DNA of 64,000 nucleotides, taken from Paenibacillus anaericanus (GTDB taxonomy: Bacteria > Bacillota > Bacilli > Paenibacillales > Paenibacillaceae). The notes under the pieces are model-generated. The model made no database searches. It saw only the letters and a program-made list of their open reading frames with translations, and was not told the DNA's origin. Position 1 is the stretch's first letter, and each line of letters starts with the position of its first letter. The stretch lies in assembly GCF_003994475.1 (NCBI RefSeq), contig NZ_RZNY01000021.1:25113-89112 (forward strand), read 5' to 3'. A program made the position numbers and the translations under genes. Below are positions 1 through 10,042 of this stretch, one piece after another.

Positions 1-1644
1 AAGGCGTTGGAGACAACGGCCATAGAAGGTGATCGATTCATAGGGTTGGACGTAAGATTACCCTTGGAACAAGGCGTGAAGTCAACTTTCGATAAATTTG
101 TGATTAACTATGCAGAGAAAGATGTGGCAACAGATCAGGATACTCTGTGGAATAAGGGGCTTGAGTTAGCGGCACAACACATTCACCCGAGTGTAAGCTT
201 TGATTCATTAGCTAGAGAGCAAGTTAACTACTGGAGTGGTGTGTGGGCGGACTCTGATATCAAGATTGAAGGGGATCCTGAGAATCAACAGGGAATCCGT
301 TTTTGTATTTTTCAAATGTATCAGACCTATCACGGTGATAATCCTGGGTTTAACATCGGGGCTAAAGGTTTGACTGGTGAAGCCTATCGAGGACTAGCAT
401 TCTGGGATACGGAATCGTATTGCTTGCCGTTTTATATTTTTAACAATCCGAAGGCAGCAAAGAGCTTGCTTGAATTCAGATATAAATCACTACCTTACGC
501 GTTACAACGTGCGCGAGAGTTAGATTGTGAAGGAGCGTTCTATCCGATTGCGACCATTGACGGGACGGAGAGTTGTGATCTATGGCAGCACTCTAACTTG
601 CAATTGCATGTGGGTACGGCGGTTGCTTATGGCATTCGCCATTATGTCAATATAACCGGAGACAAATCTTTTCTATATGAAAAAGGTCTGGAGATGCTCA
701 TTCAAATTAGTCGTTTCTACGCTACTCGGGGTCAATGGGGGCAGAAGACAGGGCAATTTGGATACTATGGAGTCATGGGTCCGGATGAGTTCCAACTCAT
801 GGTTAACAATAATTGCTACATTAATCTCATGGCGAAAAAATTGTTCGAATATACGTTGGATGTAATCGACAATATGCATGAAGCGGAGGGTACGTCGTTC
901 AGTGAGTTGGTTCAGCGCCTCAATCTTACTGAGCAAGAACAGGCTAATTGGAGAAATTGTGCTGAGCATATGCGGATTCCAAAAGATGATGAGACGAGTA
1001 TTTATGAAGAACATGATGGGTTCTTCGATATGCCGCATCTCGATATTCATTCTATTCCTGTTACAGAATTTCCGCTCTATTCCCATTGGTCTTACGATCG
1101 GTTATACCGGTATGACATGATTAAACAACCTGATGTGCTGATGTTCATGTTCTTATATAGCGGGCAATTTTCCGTGGAAGAGAAACGCGCCAACTATGAT
1201 TACTACGAACCGAGATGTATTCACGAATCTTCACTCTCTCCGTCGATTCACTCGATCATTGCAGCGGAAATCGGCAAACCGGAAGAGGCTTACAAATTTT
1301 TTGAATTTGCTACAAGACTGGATCTCGACAACTATAACCGCAATACTCGTGAGGGACTCCATACGACATCTATTTCGGCTGCTTGGATGAATATCGTTTA
1401 TGGATTCGGCGGGATGCGTTCAGACGGGGATCGACTAGTATTCAGTCCAAGTATTCCTGAACGTTGGGAAGGATACAGCTTCCCTATCACTTTTAAGGGG
1501 ACGAAATTAGTAGTCGAGGTAAACAAAAGCCGTGCTTTCATTCGGGCATTGTCTGGGGAAGCTGTAGAACTTGTGATATACAATCACACTTATAACGTGG
1601 ATCATTCCGGCATTGAGATTGCTCTGGAAGAGGTGGGACGATAA
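1..1644 (+). CDS. GH65 family glycoside phosphorylase, 5' end cut by window
   Basis: The frame is open from the window edge, so the N-terminal beta-sandwich domain is missing; GH65 enzymes are usually about 750-800 residues and 547 are visible. The (alpha/alpha)6 catalytic barrel is present. WDTE lies near the start of the barrel, and MGPDEF carries the expected general-acid Glu at codon 263 of the visible part, followed by VNNN. HESSLSPSIHS matches the phosphate-binding loop of GH65 phosphorylases. These inverting enzymes split alpha-glucosides with phosphate to give beta-glucose 1-phosphate. The stop codon abuts the GTG start of a second GH65 gene and a beta-phosphoglucomutase follows, so a cytoplasmic phosphorolytic pathway is likely. 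The DEF-Q motif differs from the DEYHE motif of its neighbour, so the two probably have different substrates. The linkage cannot be assigned. Confidence 0.9.
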   Translation, partial: KALETTAIEGDRFIGLDVRLPLEQGVKSTFDKFVINYAEKDVATDQDTLWNKGLELAAQHIHPSVSFDSLAREQVNYWSGVWADSDIKIEGDPENQQGIRFCIFQMYQTYHGDNPGFNIGAKGLTGEAYRGLAFWDTESYCLPFYIFNNPKAAKSLLEFRYKSLPYALQRARELDCEGAFYPIATIDGTESCDLWQHSNLQLHVGTAVAYGIRHYVNITGDKSFLYEKGLEMLIQISRFYATRGQWGQKTGQFGYYGVMGPDEFQLMVNNNCYINLMAKKLFEYTLDVIDNMHEAEGTSFSELVQRLNLTEQEQANWRNCAEHMRIPKDDETSIYEEHDGFFDMPHLDIHSIPVTEFPLYSHWSYDRLYRYDMIKQPDVLMFMFLYSGQFSVEEKRANYDYYEPRCIHESSLSPSIHSIIAAEIGKPEEAYKFFEFATRLDLDNYNRNTREGLHTTSISAAWMNIVYGFGGMRSDGDRLVFSPSIPERWEGYSFPITFKGTKLVVEVNKSRAFIRALSGEAVELVIYNHTYNVDHSGIEIALEEVGR

Positions 1645-3936
1645 GTGAGCTGGATCGTACGAGAGGATGGGTTCCGTAAGGAACGGATAACGACGAATAG
1701 CAACAAATTCATGATCGGTAACGGATACATGGGTTATCGAGGAACGATGGAGGAATTTACGAAGTCGGAATTAACGGCAACGACACTGGCTGGTTTGTAT
1801 GACAAAGTAGGGGATAAGTGGCGTGAGCCGGTAAATGCCCCGAATGGCTTGTTTACGAGGATACAATGTGATGGAAGCGTACTAAGTGTATTAGAGGCCG
1901 AGCCGCTGGAGCATGAGCAGGAATTAGATATGCAGCATGGGCTCCATCGTCGTAAGACAACTTTTAGTGCAAAGGGAGATAACCGAGTAACGGTATTATC
2001 AGAACGATTCTGTAGTGCAGAACGACTGCATTTGATCGTAAATAGAATCACGATTCATTGTAGTAAGGATTGTGAGTTGCTGATTACTACAGGGATCGAT
2101 GGGGATGTCTGGGATATTAATGGTCCTCATTTGGAGCGTATGGTTGGTCAAGTGGAAGACAACTGCTTGGTAATGAAAGGCTGGACGCATGAATTGAACC
2201 AACCCGTATCAGTAGTAGAAGCAATTGAATGTAATTTTGGTGAGAAGACGATCATTACTGAGGAACAATCCATCTACAGACAAATTGTAGTTCAGTACCG
2301 AGCGGGGGAAAAGTATACCTTCACTAAATATGTTTCGGTATACACAGGAATGGATGAAGTAGAGAATATAAGCTTAGCAGCTGTGCAATCTAGCTTGGAA
2401 GCTTTAAGAGTCGGATATGCCCAACTTTTTTTAGAGCAAGCTGTGATTTGGAATCGTAAATGGGAAATGTCGGATGTCACCATTGAAGGTGACAAGGAAG
2501 CACAACATGCACTGCGTTACAGTATGTATCAATTGCATATTATCGCTCCAGAACAGTCGGAGAAGGTATCGATCCCTGCTAGGGGATTATCGGGACAGGT
2601 TTACAAGGGTGCGGTATTCTGGGATACCGAAATGTTCATGCTTCCTTTCTTTCTGTATACTCAGCCTGAAGTAGCTCGTAACCTGATGATGTATAGGGTT
2701 CATACGCTAGACGGAGCTCGTAGAAAGGCTGCTGAATATGGTTTTGAGGGTGCATTTTATGCATGGGAGAGCCAAGAGACAGGAGATGATGCCTGTACGC
2801 TATTTAACGTCAATGATGTGTTTACAGGTCGTCCGATGCGTACCTATTTCCGTGACAAGCAAGTTCATATTAGCGCGGATGTAGTACACGGAATTTGGCA
2901 GTACTATACCTTCACAGGTGATGAGAGCATCTTGTTAGACGGAGGTGCAGAAGTAATCTGGGAATGTGCAAAGTTCTTCTATTCTTATGCATACTACAAC
3001 TCGCGTAAAGAACGATATGAGGTACTAGATGTGACTGGGCCCGATGAGTATCACGAACGGGTGAACAACAATGCATTCACAAATATGCTAGTGAAACAGA
3101 CGCTATTTGTTACGATAGAAGTGATGAAGTATTTACAGAATAAAAATCCTGAACGTTATGAAATCATACTAAGCAAGGAACAGGATGGAATAACCTTAGA
3201 ACAAATCTCCCATATGTACGACCATCTATACGTGCCGCAACCAGATCAAGATAATAAACTGATTTCACAATTTGACGGATATTTTAAATTGGAGGACGTC
3301 TCGTTAACCGAGTTGAAATCAAGAATAATGAACAAGAATGAATATCTTGGCGGGGGAAATGGTCTCGCAACGACTACCCAAATATTGAAGCAAGCCGATG
3401 TCATCCTCATGCTGCATCTATTCAAAGATCGTTTTGATCAAGAGACGAAGCAGGCCAATTGGAAATTTTACGAGCCACGTACAGAACATGGATCCAGTTT
3501 GAGCTCATGTATTTATGCATTGGTGGCTTCAGATATTGGATCACCGGATTGGGCTTATCCATACTTCATGCGTACGGCGACGATTGACCTGACGGGTGAA
3601 TCCAAGCAGTACGTCGGAGATTTGTATATCGGTGGAACACATCCAGCAGCAAATGGCGGGGCATGGATGGCTGCAGTGCTTGGCTTCGCGGGTCTACGTT
3701 ATCAAGGAGATGATGTTATCATCTCACCAGCACTACCAGAGAAATGGACAGCGATTGAGTTCCCGCTGTGCGTCCGAGGTCAGAGTTATAAAGTATGTGT
3801 AAGTAAGGAAGAAGTCCACATTACATCGCATATAAATAACACAAATACGATGCTGTTCACAATCTGTGGACAATCAATCACCGTCCCAGGCGGACAAGAA
3901 ATTACCGCCCCTTACAATTGTATAATTCAAACCTAG
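1645..3936 (+). CDS. GH65 family glycoside phosphorylase (kojibiose/nigerose type)
   Basis: This is a full-length 763-residue GH65 protein. It has an N-terminal beta-sandwich (about 1-260), a linker and an (alpha/alpha)6 barrel with WDTEMF, TGPDEYHE (general acid Glu468), VNNNAFTN and a phosphate loop EHGSSLSSCI. A small C-terminal beta domain follows. The GTG start lies directly after the previous stop codon and is preceded by GAGGTGGGA. The product should phosphorolyse an alpha-linked glucose disaccharide or oligosaccharide in the cytoplasm and release beta-glucose 1-phosphate, the substrate of the PgmB encoded next. The HGSSLS loop and the region around residues 380-410 resemble kojibiose or nigerose phosphorylases more than maltose phosphorylases, but that assignment is from memory. 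Confidence 0.92.
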   Translation: MSWIVREDGFRKERITTNSNKFMIGNGYMGYRGTMEEFTKSELTATTLAGLYDKVGDKWREPVNAPNGLFTRIQCDGSVLSVLEAEPLEHEQELDMQHGLHRRKTTFSAKGDNRVTVLSERFCSAERLHLIVNRITIHCSKDCELLITTGIDGDVWDINGPHLERMVGQVEDNCLVMKGWTHELNQPVSVVEAIECNFGEKTIITEEQSIYRQIVVQYRAGEKYTFTKYVSVYTGMDEVENISLAAVQSSLEALRVGYAQLFLEQAVIWNRKWEMSDVTIEGDKEAQHALRYSMYQLHIIAPEQSEKVSIPARGLSGQVYKGAVFWDTEMFMLPFFLYTQPEVARNLMMYRVHTLDGARRKAAEYGFEGAFYAWESQETGDDACTLFNVNDVFTGRPMRTYFRDKQVHISADVVHGIWQYYTFTGDESILLDGGAEVIWECAKFFYSYAYYNSRKERYEVLDVTGPDEYHERVNNNAFTNMLVKQTLFVTIEVMKYLQNKNPERYEIILSKEQDGITLEQISHMYDHLYVPQPDQDNKLISQFDGYFKLEDVSLTELKSRIMNKNEYLGGGNGLATTTQILKQADVILMLHLFKDRFDQETKQANWKFYEPRTEHGSSLSSCIYALVASDIGSPDWAYPYFMRTATIDLTGESKQYVGDLYIGGTHPAANGGAWMAAVLGFAGLRYQGDDVIISPALPEKWTAIEFPLCVRGQSYKVCVSKEEVHITSHINNTNTMLFTICGQSITVPGGQEITAPYNCIIQT

Positions 3937-3992
3937 GTAAACAAAGCGACATAGCGGAGAGAGCGAAATGATTCTGAAGAAGGAGAGAAGAC

Positions 3993-4631
3993 ATGCTAAG
4001 TGGAATGAAAGGTGCGATATTTGATTTAGATGGAGTAATCGTTGATACAGCGAAATATCATTACTTAGCCTGGAGGTCATTGGCTGAAAGACTTGGTTTC
4101 GAATTTACAGAAGCACATAATGAACGTTTAAAAGGAGTTAGCCGGGTTGAATCACTACGGATTCTGCTAGAGGTTGGCGGGGTAGAAGCTACGGAAGAAG
4201 AGCGTCTGGAAATGGCAGATACCAAGAATAAGGAATATATAAACTATATATCACAGTTAGACCCCTCAGAGATTCTTCCCGGAGCTAAAGAGTACTTAGA
4301 ACTACTTAGAAGCCAGGGAGTAAAGATCGCCTTGGGATCCGCAAGTAAAAATGCAGAATTTATTCTGTCGAGATTGAGCATTACCGATTTATTCGATGCC
4401 GTAATTGACGGCACTAAAGTATCTAAGGCTAAGCCAGATCCAGAAGTGTTCCTTGCTGCGAGTGCGGCATTGCAGTTAAATCCTTTAGATTGCGTTGTGT
4501 TTGAAGATGCGGAAGCAGGTGTTCAGGCAGGTAAAGCGGCGGGTTCCAAAGTCGTCGGGATTGGCAGTCCTGATATCTTGAAAGAAGCGGATATTGTTAT
4601 CGCAGGTTTATATGAACTGTTAGCACAATAG
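3993..4631 (+). CDS. pgmB: beta-phosphoglucomutase
   Basis: This 212-residue HAD-superfamily protein interconverts beta-glucose 1-phosphate and glucose 6-phosphate. The DLDGV motif near the N-terminus contains the nucleophile and acid/base Asp pair. GSASKN is motif II, KPDPEVF is motif III and FEDAEAG is the acidic motif IV. A helical cap domain lies between. The length matches the family. A strong GGAGAG site precedes the ATG. It lies 56 bp after the GH65 pair and ends in a terminator, which completes the phosphorylase-to-glycolysis route. GH65 products have the beta anomer, which explains why this mutase is in the operon. Confidence 0.93.
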   Translation: MLSGMKGAIFDLDGVIVDTAKYHYLAWRSLAERLGFEFTEAHNERLKGVSRVESLRILLEVGGVEATEEERLEMADTKNKEYINYISQLDPSEILPGAKEYLELLRSQGVKIALGSASKNAEFILSRLSITDLFDAVIDGTKVSKAKPDPEVFLAASAALQLNPLDCVVFEDAEAGVQAGKAAGSKVVGIGSPDILKEADIVIAGLYELLAQ

Positions 4632-4646
4632 AAATTGAAGATGGGT

Positions 4647-4686
4647 CTCGATCCTGGCTAATTTGCAGGATTGAGGCCTTTTTTTA
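4647..4686 (+). terminator. Rho-independent terminator after pgmB
   Basis: GGTCTCGATCCTG and CAGGATTGAGGCC pair around a short A+T loop and are followed by seven T residues. It separates the phosphorylase genes from the two-component pair. Confidence 0.85.
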
Positions 4687-4863
4687 GTTTCTGTACTGGT
4701 ATCTACATCTCCCTATATAATGACGATAAAGTAATAGTTGTCTTACGGTAGGGGCAGTATGCGCAGAGTAGCAATTGTAGAAATGCTCATGATGTTAGTA
4801 GAAATGCACATACTGATAGTTTTTTTTTACTGATATATTTAAAGTGCCGGGGGTGCATGACAA

Positions 4864-6672
4864 TTGAAGTTAGGTTTGAAGAATCCACTGAATAAATTAA
4901 ATGTGAAGCAACAGATGGTCCTGTTATTTCTCGTACTAGTTATTCCTATGTTCATATTAAACTCTTATGGCAATTACAAAGCTGGGCAAATTCTAAAGCG
5001 ACATGTGACCAATGCTTATATTGAATTGAACAAACAAAATTTCAGACTGATTAATCGCGATATAGAATCGATCAACAAGGTGACATCAACGGTGTTTCAG
5101 AATTCGTTAGTACAGGGACTCAATCCTGTTTCTTCGGAAGAGACCGTCTTTACGCGGGTCAAAAGCTATGAAAAGCTGGAGATTCTGCTAGGTACATACT
5201 CTCAGGAAACGGATCAGCGAGAGCCACTTTATTATTCTCTATATGTATATGATCCGGAGAACACTTATTTTTTCGCTCCATTCTATCCCAACCCGAAGAA
5301 AGCAGGAGTCTATTTTTTTTCTAGTGATGAGAAGCCGGAATGGTTTGACGAAGTGGTATCTAGAAAAGGAAACGGGTACTTAAAGTTAATTGAACATCTA
5401 GCCCCTGAGTCCAAAGGCCAAGGAAATCAGAGTACACTAGCCTACGTTAGGGCGATCAACAACATCTATAAGAATGGGACAATAGGAGTTCTTGTCGTTT
5501 CTAACATGGACGCTCGAATAGGCGAATCAATGCAAACAGTATCACTTCCAGAAGGTGAATTGTATTTTACAGATTGGAATAACCGGATTCTTACGGCTAG
5601 AGCACCAGAACATGGTCCTTTCCTAGATCTACCACCAGAAGCGGATCTCGGAGAATCAATGATCGGAGTTAAGGATGTCATCACGAATGACTTTATTTAT
5701 GTCATTAATTATAACCATGTTCTTCAGCAGAAACTTATATATAGAGTACCGGTTCAAGCCCTTCTAGCGCAGCAGAATGAAATTAAACGAGTCATACAGC
5801 TAATGACGGTTGTTTATCTTGTGGTAGGACTTCTGGTTATGCTGTATTTTTGGAGGTCTTTAATGACTCCACTGCAAAAGCTGGTGTATTTCGTCAGAAG
5901 GTATGAACCCGGTAATGTAGTGCCTGAGACCCCGCATCGAGGGAGAAAAGACGAGGTCAGTGTCCTAATCTTTACGATATATGATATGGCCAGGAGACTG
6001 AATGGATTGATCCATTATAAGTACCATATGGATCTGAAACAAAAAGAGTCTCAATTGCAAATTTTGTATCAGCAAATTAATCCACATTTACTATACAACA
6101 CGCTGGAAAGTATTTATTGGAAGAGCACGATGGAGGGGAATACCGCTTCTGCCGAGATGATCAAGGAATTGTCTAAATTGATGAAAATCAGTCTTAGCCG
6201 GGGAAGAGAGTTAATTACTTTAGAGGAAGAGCTAGAACATGCCAGTGCTTATATCAAATTGCAGCAACATAGGTACGATTACTTATTCCAAGTTTCCAGG
6301 AATATACCTGATGAATTACTCTCAATCATTATTCCTAAGATCACATTACAGCCATTAATAGAAAATGCCATAATCCACGGGGTCAAGCATATGGGAGAAG
6401 ACGGTGAAATCTGCATTAGCGCAACCCAGGATGAAGAACGGATATATATTCAGATCGAGGATAACGGATACAAACCAGTGGATTATGAAGCGATCGACAA
6501 ACTACTGAACGATGAGAAGCATAATCCGCAGTTTGGATATGGAATAAGAAATATTCAACAGCGGATCCGGCTTCATTTTGGACATGAATATGGTCTTGTT
6601 TATGCAGAGCGTCCGGAAGGCGGGACCAAGGTAATCATTAATCTTCCTAAATCTGTACAGACATACGAATAA
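4864..6672 (+). CDS. YesM-type sensor histidine kinase
   Basis: This 602-residue membrane sensor kinase is of the LytS/YesM class. One transmembrane helix lies at about 19-40 and a second at about 315-335, with a large extracellular sensing domain between them. A HAMP-like linker is followed by a HisKA_7TM/His_kinase domain whose motif QINPHLLYNTL carries the phospho-acceptor His408. The C-terminal ATPase domain has an N-box (PLIENAIIHG) and a GYGIRNI motif. A TTG start is supported by CGGGGGTG eight bases upstream. It is followed 20 bp later by its AraC-type regulator and then by sugar ABC genes. Such pairs usually control uptake of a carbohydrate, here probably the substrate of the phosphorylases. 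Confidence 0.92.
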   Translation: MKLGLKNPLNKLNVKQQMVLLFLVLVIPMFILNSYGNYKAGQILKRHVTNAYIELNKQNFRLINRDIESINKVTSTVFQNSLVQGLNPVSSEETVFTRVKSYEKLEILLGTYSQETDQREPLYYSLYVYDPENTYFFAPFYPNPKKAGVYFFSSDEKPEWFDEVVSRKGNGYLKLIEHLAPESKGQGNQSTLAYVRAINNIYKNGTIGVLVVSNMDARIGESMQTVSLPEGELYFTDWNNRILTARAPEHGPFLDLPPEADLGESMIGVKDVITNDFIYVINYNHVLQQKLIYRVPVQALLAQQNEIKRVIQLMTVVYLVVGLLVMLYFWRSLMTPLQKLVYFVRRYEPGNVVPETPHRGRKDEVSVLIFTIYDMARRLNGLIHYKYHMDLKQKESQLQILYQQINPHLLYNTLESIYWKSTMEGNTASAEMIKELSKLMKISLSRGRELITLEEELEHASAYIKLQQHRYDYLFQVSRNIPDELLSIIIPKITLQPLIENAIIHGVKHMGEDGEICISATQDEERIYIQIEDNGYKPVDYEAIDKLLNDEKHNPQFGYGIRNIQQRIRLHFGHEYGLVYAERPEGGTKVIINLPKSVQTYE

Positions 6673-6692
6673 GAAGGCAGGGGGAGTTTTCT

Positions 6693-8024
6693 ATGTACAA
6701 TATATTGGTTGTTGATGATGAGCCGTTGATATGTAAAGGTTTGGCAGGACTGTTGACATCTTCTGGCCTAGGAATTGGACAGATTTATACGGCTTATAGT
6801 GGGCACGAAGCCTTGGATTATGTTCGGATAGAGGACATTGACCTACTCGTTACGGACATCCAGATGGGTGAGATGAATGGAATGGAATTGATGCAACAAG
6901 CCAAAATGATCAAACCGTGGGTGCAGACGATTATTATTTCGGCGCATGAGACGTTTCAATATGCCCAGATGGCTATAAGGCTGGGTGCTAAGGATTATTT
7001 AATCAAGCCGCTGAACAGCGAGCAGTTCCTTGATTCGGTACGTAATGCATTGTTGAAAATGGATAAGCCAGTAACACAAATGGATGATTTTTTGACCCGA
7101 AGTCCAGAACACTTCCATATGGAAGAGCTCCGTCCTGAGAAGAATGAACGGTTAAACCGTTTGTTGGAAGATCCCTTTACCCCAACTATGAGTGAAGACG
7201 AGCTCGTGGGATTGCTTGAAGAGTTGGGGATCACGGGCTGCTACTTCTCCTTGATGAGAATGAAACTTGGAACTCAATTTGAAGATAGAAATAAGGTCAT
7301 TACTGACCGAGATAACCGGTTGCTTCGTTATGCTGCACTGAACGTGGCTAAAGAACTGTTACATGAGGATTGGAACGCTCTTGCCTTCTATTCTGCAAAA
7401 GGTGAGATTAACATTCTAATCCAATGGAATGAGGAGGAGTATGCGGAACTCGACATGAACAAGATTAACCAACTAGAAATGATCGGACGAAGTCTACACT
7501 ATCATGTCTCCAAATACTTAGGTATTTCTACTATCGTTGGATTTAGTCAGATTTTGAAAGGTGTAGAATTTCTGAATGTTTTAAGTCGGCAAGCGGACAA
7601 AGCCATGCAGTGGGGCGAAGAGCAAGGAGATTATCATGTGTTCTATTACGGAGATTTCAATTGGCATAATTATTCGCAGGATCCTTCTCCAGAAGAACTG
7701 ACGAAGCAAAGCAATCAGATTGTCGAGAACACTAGACAATACATCGATATGAATTATAACCAAAAAGGGCTCACCATTCATGACGTTGCTAAGAAGAATC
7801 ATGTCAGCCCCAATTATTTAAGTTATTTATTTAAGAAAAACACAGGTTATAACTTATGGGAATATGTGATTAAACTCCGCATGGAGGAGAGTAAATCTCT
7901 CATTCTGAATACGGATATGCGCAGATACGAAATAGCTGAACGAGTAGGATACGAATCACCAGAACATTTCAGTAAAATTTTCAAGAAATATTTCGGTGTC
8001 AGCCCTAGTGAACTGAAGAAGTAA
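6693..8024 (+). CDS. YesN-type response regulator with AraC DNA-binding domain
   Basis: The 443-residue protein has a receiver domain (about 1-120) with the acidic pocket VVDDE, phospho-acceptor Asp55 in TDIQMG and the conserved Lys in DYLIKP. A middle region of unknown function follows, then a C-terminal pair of AraC helix-turn-helix motifs (about 345-443, ending GVSPSELKK). It is the partner of the preceding kinase. It most likely activates the downstream transporter operon, whose leader begins about 90 bp after the stop codon. Confidence 0.92.
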   Translation: MYNILVVDDEPLICKGLAGLLTSSGLGIGQIYTAYSGHEALDYVRIEDIDLLVTDIQMGEMNGMELMQQAKMIKPWVQTIIISAHETFQYAQMAIRLGAKDYLIKPLNSEQFLDSVRNALLKMDKPVTQMDDFLTRSPEHFHMEELRPEKNERLNRLLEDPFTPTMSEDELVGLLEELGITGCYFSLMRMKLGTQFEDRNKVITDRDNRLLRYAALNVAKELLHEDWNALAFYSAKGEINILIQWNEEEYAELDMNKINQLEMIGRSLHYHVSKYLGISTIVGFSQILKGVEFLNVLSRQADKAMQWGEEQGDYHVFYYGDFNWHNYSQDPSPEELTKQSNQIVENTRQYIDMNYNQKGLTIHDVAKKNHVSPNYLSYLFKKNTGYNLWEYVIKLRMEESKSLILNTDMRRYEIAERVGYESPEHFSKIFKKYFGVSPSELKK

Positions 8025-8117
8025 GAACGACTATACTTCAAATAGTTTTAGACATGTTCGCAGATCCTTTACTTTCTTAAAATGTTATATAGACACTAAG
8101 AGGAATGAGGGAAACTG

Positions 8118-9053
8118 ATGGAAGAAACGATGGTTTCAGTGGGGAAGATACAAAAGGAACCTAAAAGGAAAGCAGGTAACAGTCTTAAAAGAACATCAAA
8201 CTTTAAAAAGTATATGTGGGGTTATCTTTTTCTAGTTCCGGTGGTCGTTATTTTTATCATATTTTTGTGGGTTCCTATCTTCAAAGGGATCGTATACAGC
8301 TTTTATAACATTGATTTTGTAAAGGGCAACACGTTTGTCGGATTAGAAAACTATAAAACCATTCTTAGTAATCCGGATTTGATGCTTTCCATAAAGAACA
8401 CTTTATACTACATGTTATTAGCGTTGATCATTGGGTTCTGGGTACCAATTGCTGCTTCTATTGCCATATCTGAACTGCGATTTTTCCAAGGCTTTGTCCG
8501 GATTGCCGCCTACTTGCCTTATGTAGTTCCGGGCGTAGTTTTGTATGGATTGTGGAGATGGATGTACGATCCCGTGGGTCCGATCAATGCCTTTTTGGGA
8601 TTGTTTGGAGTGGAGTCGGTGTCCTTTGTTTCAGACAGCAGGTTCTCTATGATTTCCTTGGTTACTATGGAGACGTGGCAGCAGTTTGGTTCGGCGATGC
8701 TAATTTATCTGGCGGGTGTATTAAGTATTCCAAAGGATTGGTATGAAGCTGCTGAAATCGATGGTGCGGGTGTATGGAATCGTATTCGCTATATAACCAT
8801 TCCTTCATTAAAAAGCTTGATTATATTAATGTTAATACTCCAAATTATCGGAACTTCTCAAGCTTACCAATCGCAACTAGCCATGCTTGATGGTGGTCCG
8901 AACAAAGTCACTATGACCTATGCTCTCCTCACTGTAAAATATGCGTTTACTCAATTGAATTATGGAGCCGGTACGGCACTCGGGGTGCTCATGTTCATTG
9001 TGCTGAGTGTACTGGGAATACTTCAATTCAGAATGAACAGGGAGGAATACTGA
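8118..9053 (+). CDS. ABC sugar transporter permease, MalF/LacF type
   Basis: This 311-residue integral membrane protein has about six hydrophobic helices. The EAA loop (EAAEIDGAGVWNRI, followed by IPSL) docks the ATPase of CUT1 carbohydrate importers. The N-terminus has a basic cytoplasmic stretch before the first helix. It is separated by a single base from the second permease gene, so the two are certainly co-transcribed. It forms the heterodimeric channel with that protein. Confidence 0.93.
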   Translation: MEETMVSVGKIQKEPKRKAGNSLKRTSNFKKYMWGYLFLVPVVVIFIIFLWVPIFKGIVYSFYNIDFVKGNTFVGLENYKTILSNPDLMLSIKNTLYYMLLALIIGFWVPIAASIAISELRFFQGFVRIAAYLPYVVPGVVLYGLWRWMYDPVGPINAFLGLFGVESVSFVSDSRFSMISLVTMETWQQFGSAMLIYLAGVLSIPKDWYEAAEIDGAGVWNRIRYITIPSLKSLIILMLILQIIGTSQAYQSQLAMLDGGPNKVTMTYALLTVKYAFTQLNYGAGTALGVLMFIVLSVLGILQFRMNREEY

Positions 9054-9054
9054 T

Positions 9055-9921
9055 ATGAAAGAAAGAGGTATATTGTCGGATTCTGATTTGAATAAACCGT
9101 TAAATAAAATTGTTTATGGTGTTATGGTTTTATGTCTTGGGGTTATGGCCTGTACTATGTTATATCCGATTCTAATGACGATGTTTAACGGATTTAAGAG
9201 CAATCAAGAAGTGAATACATTCCCGCCTACCTTTTTCCCTACGGTATTACATTGGGAGAATTTCAAGGAAGGTTGGAATTACATTAACTTACCTATGTTT
9301 TTGAAGAATACACTGCTTATTTTCGTAGGTAATCTTGTTGTAACTATTGTAGTACTTGGACTAGCTTCGTTCAGTATATCGCGTATTCGAGTTCCTTACA
9401 GCAAGGTAGTTTATTTCTTCATTCTGATGACATTGTTTATTCCGGCTTCTAGCTACATGATTCCGAACTTTGTGAATCTGAAGGAATTAGGATTGTTAAA
9501 TTCGTACTGGGCTTTCTGGCTTCCAGCGGGGGCTAATGCTTACTATTTCCTATTAATGAAAAACTTCTTTGATGGTATTCATCCAGAAATATTCGAAGCT
9601 GCCAGAATTGATGGGGCTTCCGAATTAACCAGCTATATTCGTATTGCGATACCATTGTCGGTTCCGATCTTTGCGACCCTAGCGATCTTTATTTTCTCAA
9701 CGGCCTGGAATGACTGGTTTTGGCCTTCTCTGGTTATGCATACTGAGGATAAGTTCACTTTGGCTACAGCCATCTACAAATATGTAATTCAAGCACGTTA
9801 TCTGGATAGCAGCGTAAAATTCAGTATTTTGTTTATGGTCATGATTCCGCCAATTTTCGTATTCTTGGGCTTCCAAAAGTTTATTATGCGTAGTGTTAAC
9901 TTATCGGCAGTTAAAGGATAG
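9055..9921 (+). CDS. ABC sugar transporter permease, MalG type
   Basis: This 288-residue protein has six predicted helices and the EAA loop EAARIDGASELTSYIRI. It is the second channel subunit of the CUT1 importer. Its stop codon is about 120 bp before the binding-protein start. No ATP-binding subunit is encoded nearby. In Bacillales, transporters of this class commonly share one MsmX-type ATPase encoded elsewhere, and that is the expected arrangement here. Confidence 0.93.
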   Translation: MKERGILSDSDLNKPLNKIVYGVMVLCLGVMACTMLYPILMTMFNGFKSNQEVNTFPPTFFPTVLHWENFKEGWNYINLPMFLKNTLLIFVGNLVVTIVVLGLASFSISRIRVPYSKVVYFFILMTLFIPASSYMIPNFVNLKELGLLNSYWAFWLPAGANAYYFLLMKNFFDGIHPEIFEAARIDGASELTSYIRIAIPLSVPIFATLAIFIFSTAWNDWFWPSLVMHTEDKFTLATAIYKYVIQARYLDSSVKFSILFMVMIPPIFVFLGFQKFIMRSVNLSAVKG

Positions 9922-10042
9922 CGTTTTCATTTATCGTAGCCTTGCACATGATCGCCATAAGAATGCACATCGTCTCTTGACGGTTCCTCTTTTAAGATGG
10001 AAATGTAAGCAAAAACAACATTTATGGAAAAGGGGAGTTTCA

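Noticed and set aside
8025..9921. A missing ATPase as a sign of a broken transporter
   Set aside because: CUT1 importers in Bacillales usually lack a dedicated ATPase gene and share an MsmX-type subunit, so the operon is probably complete.
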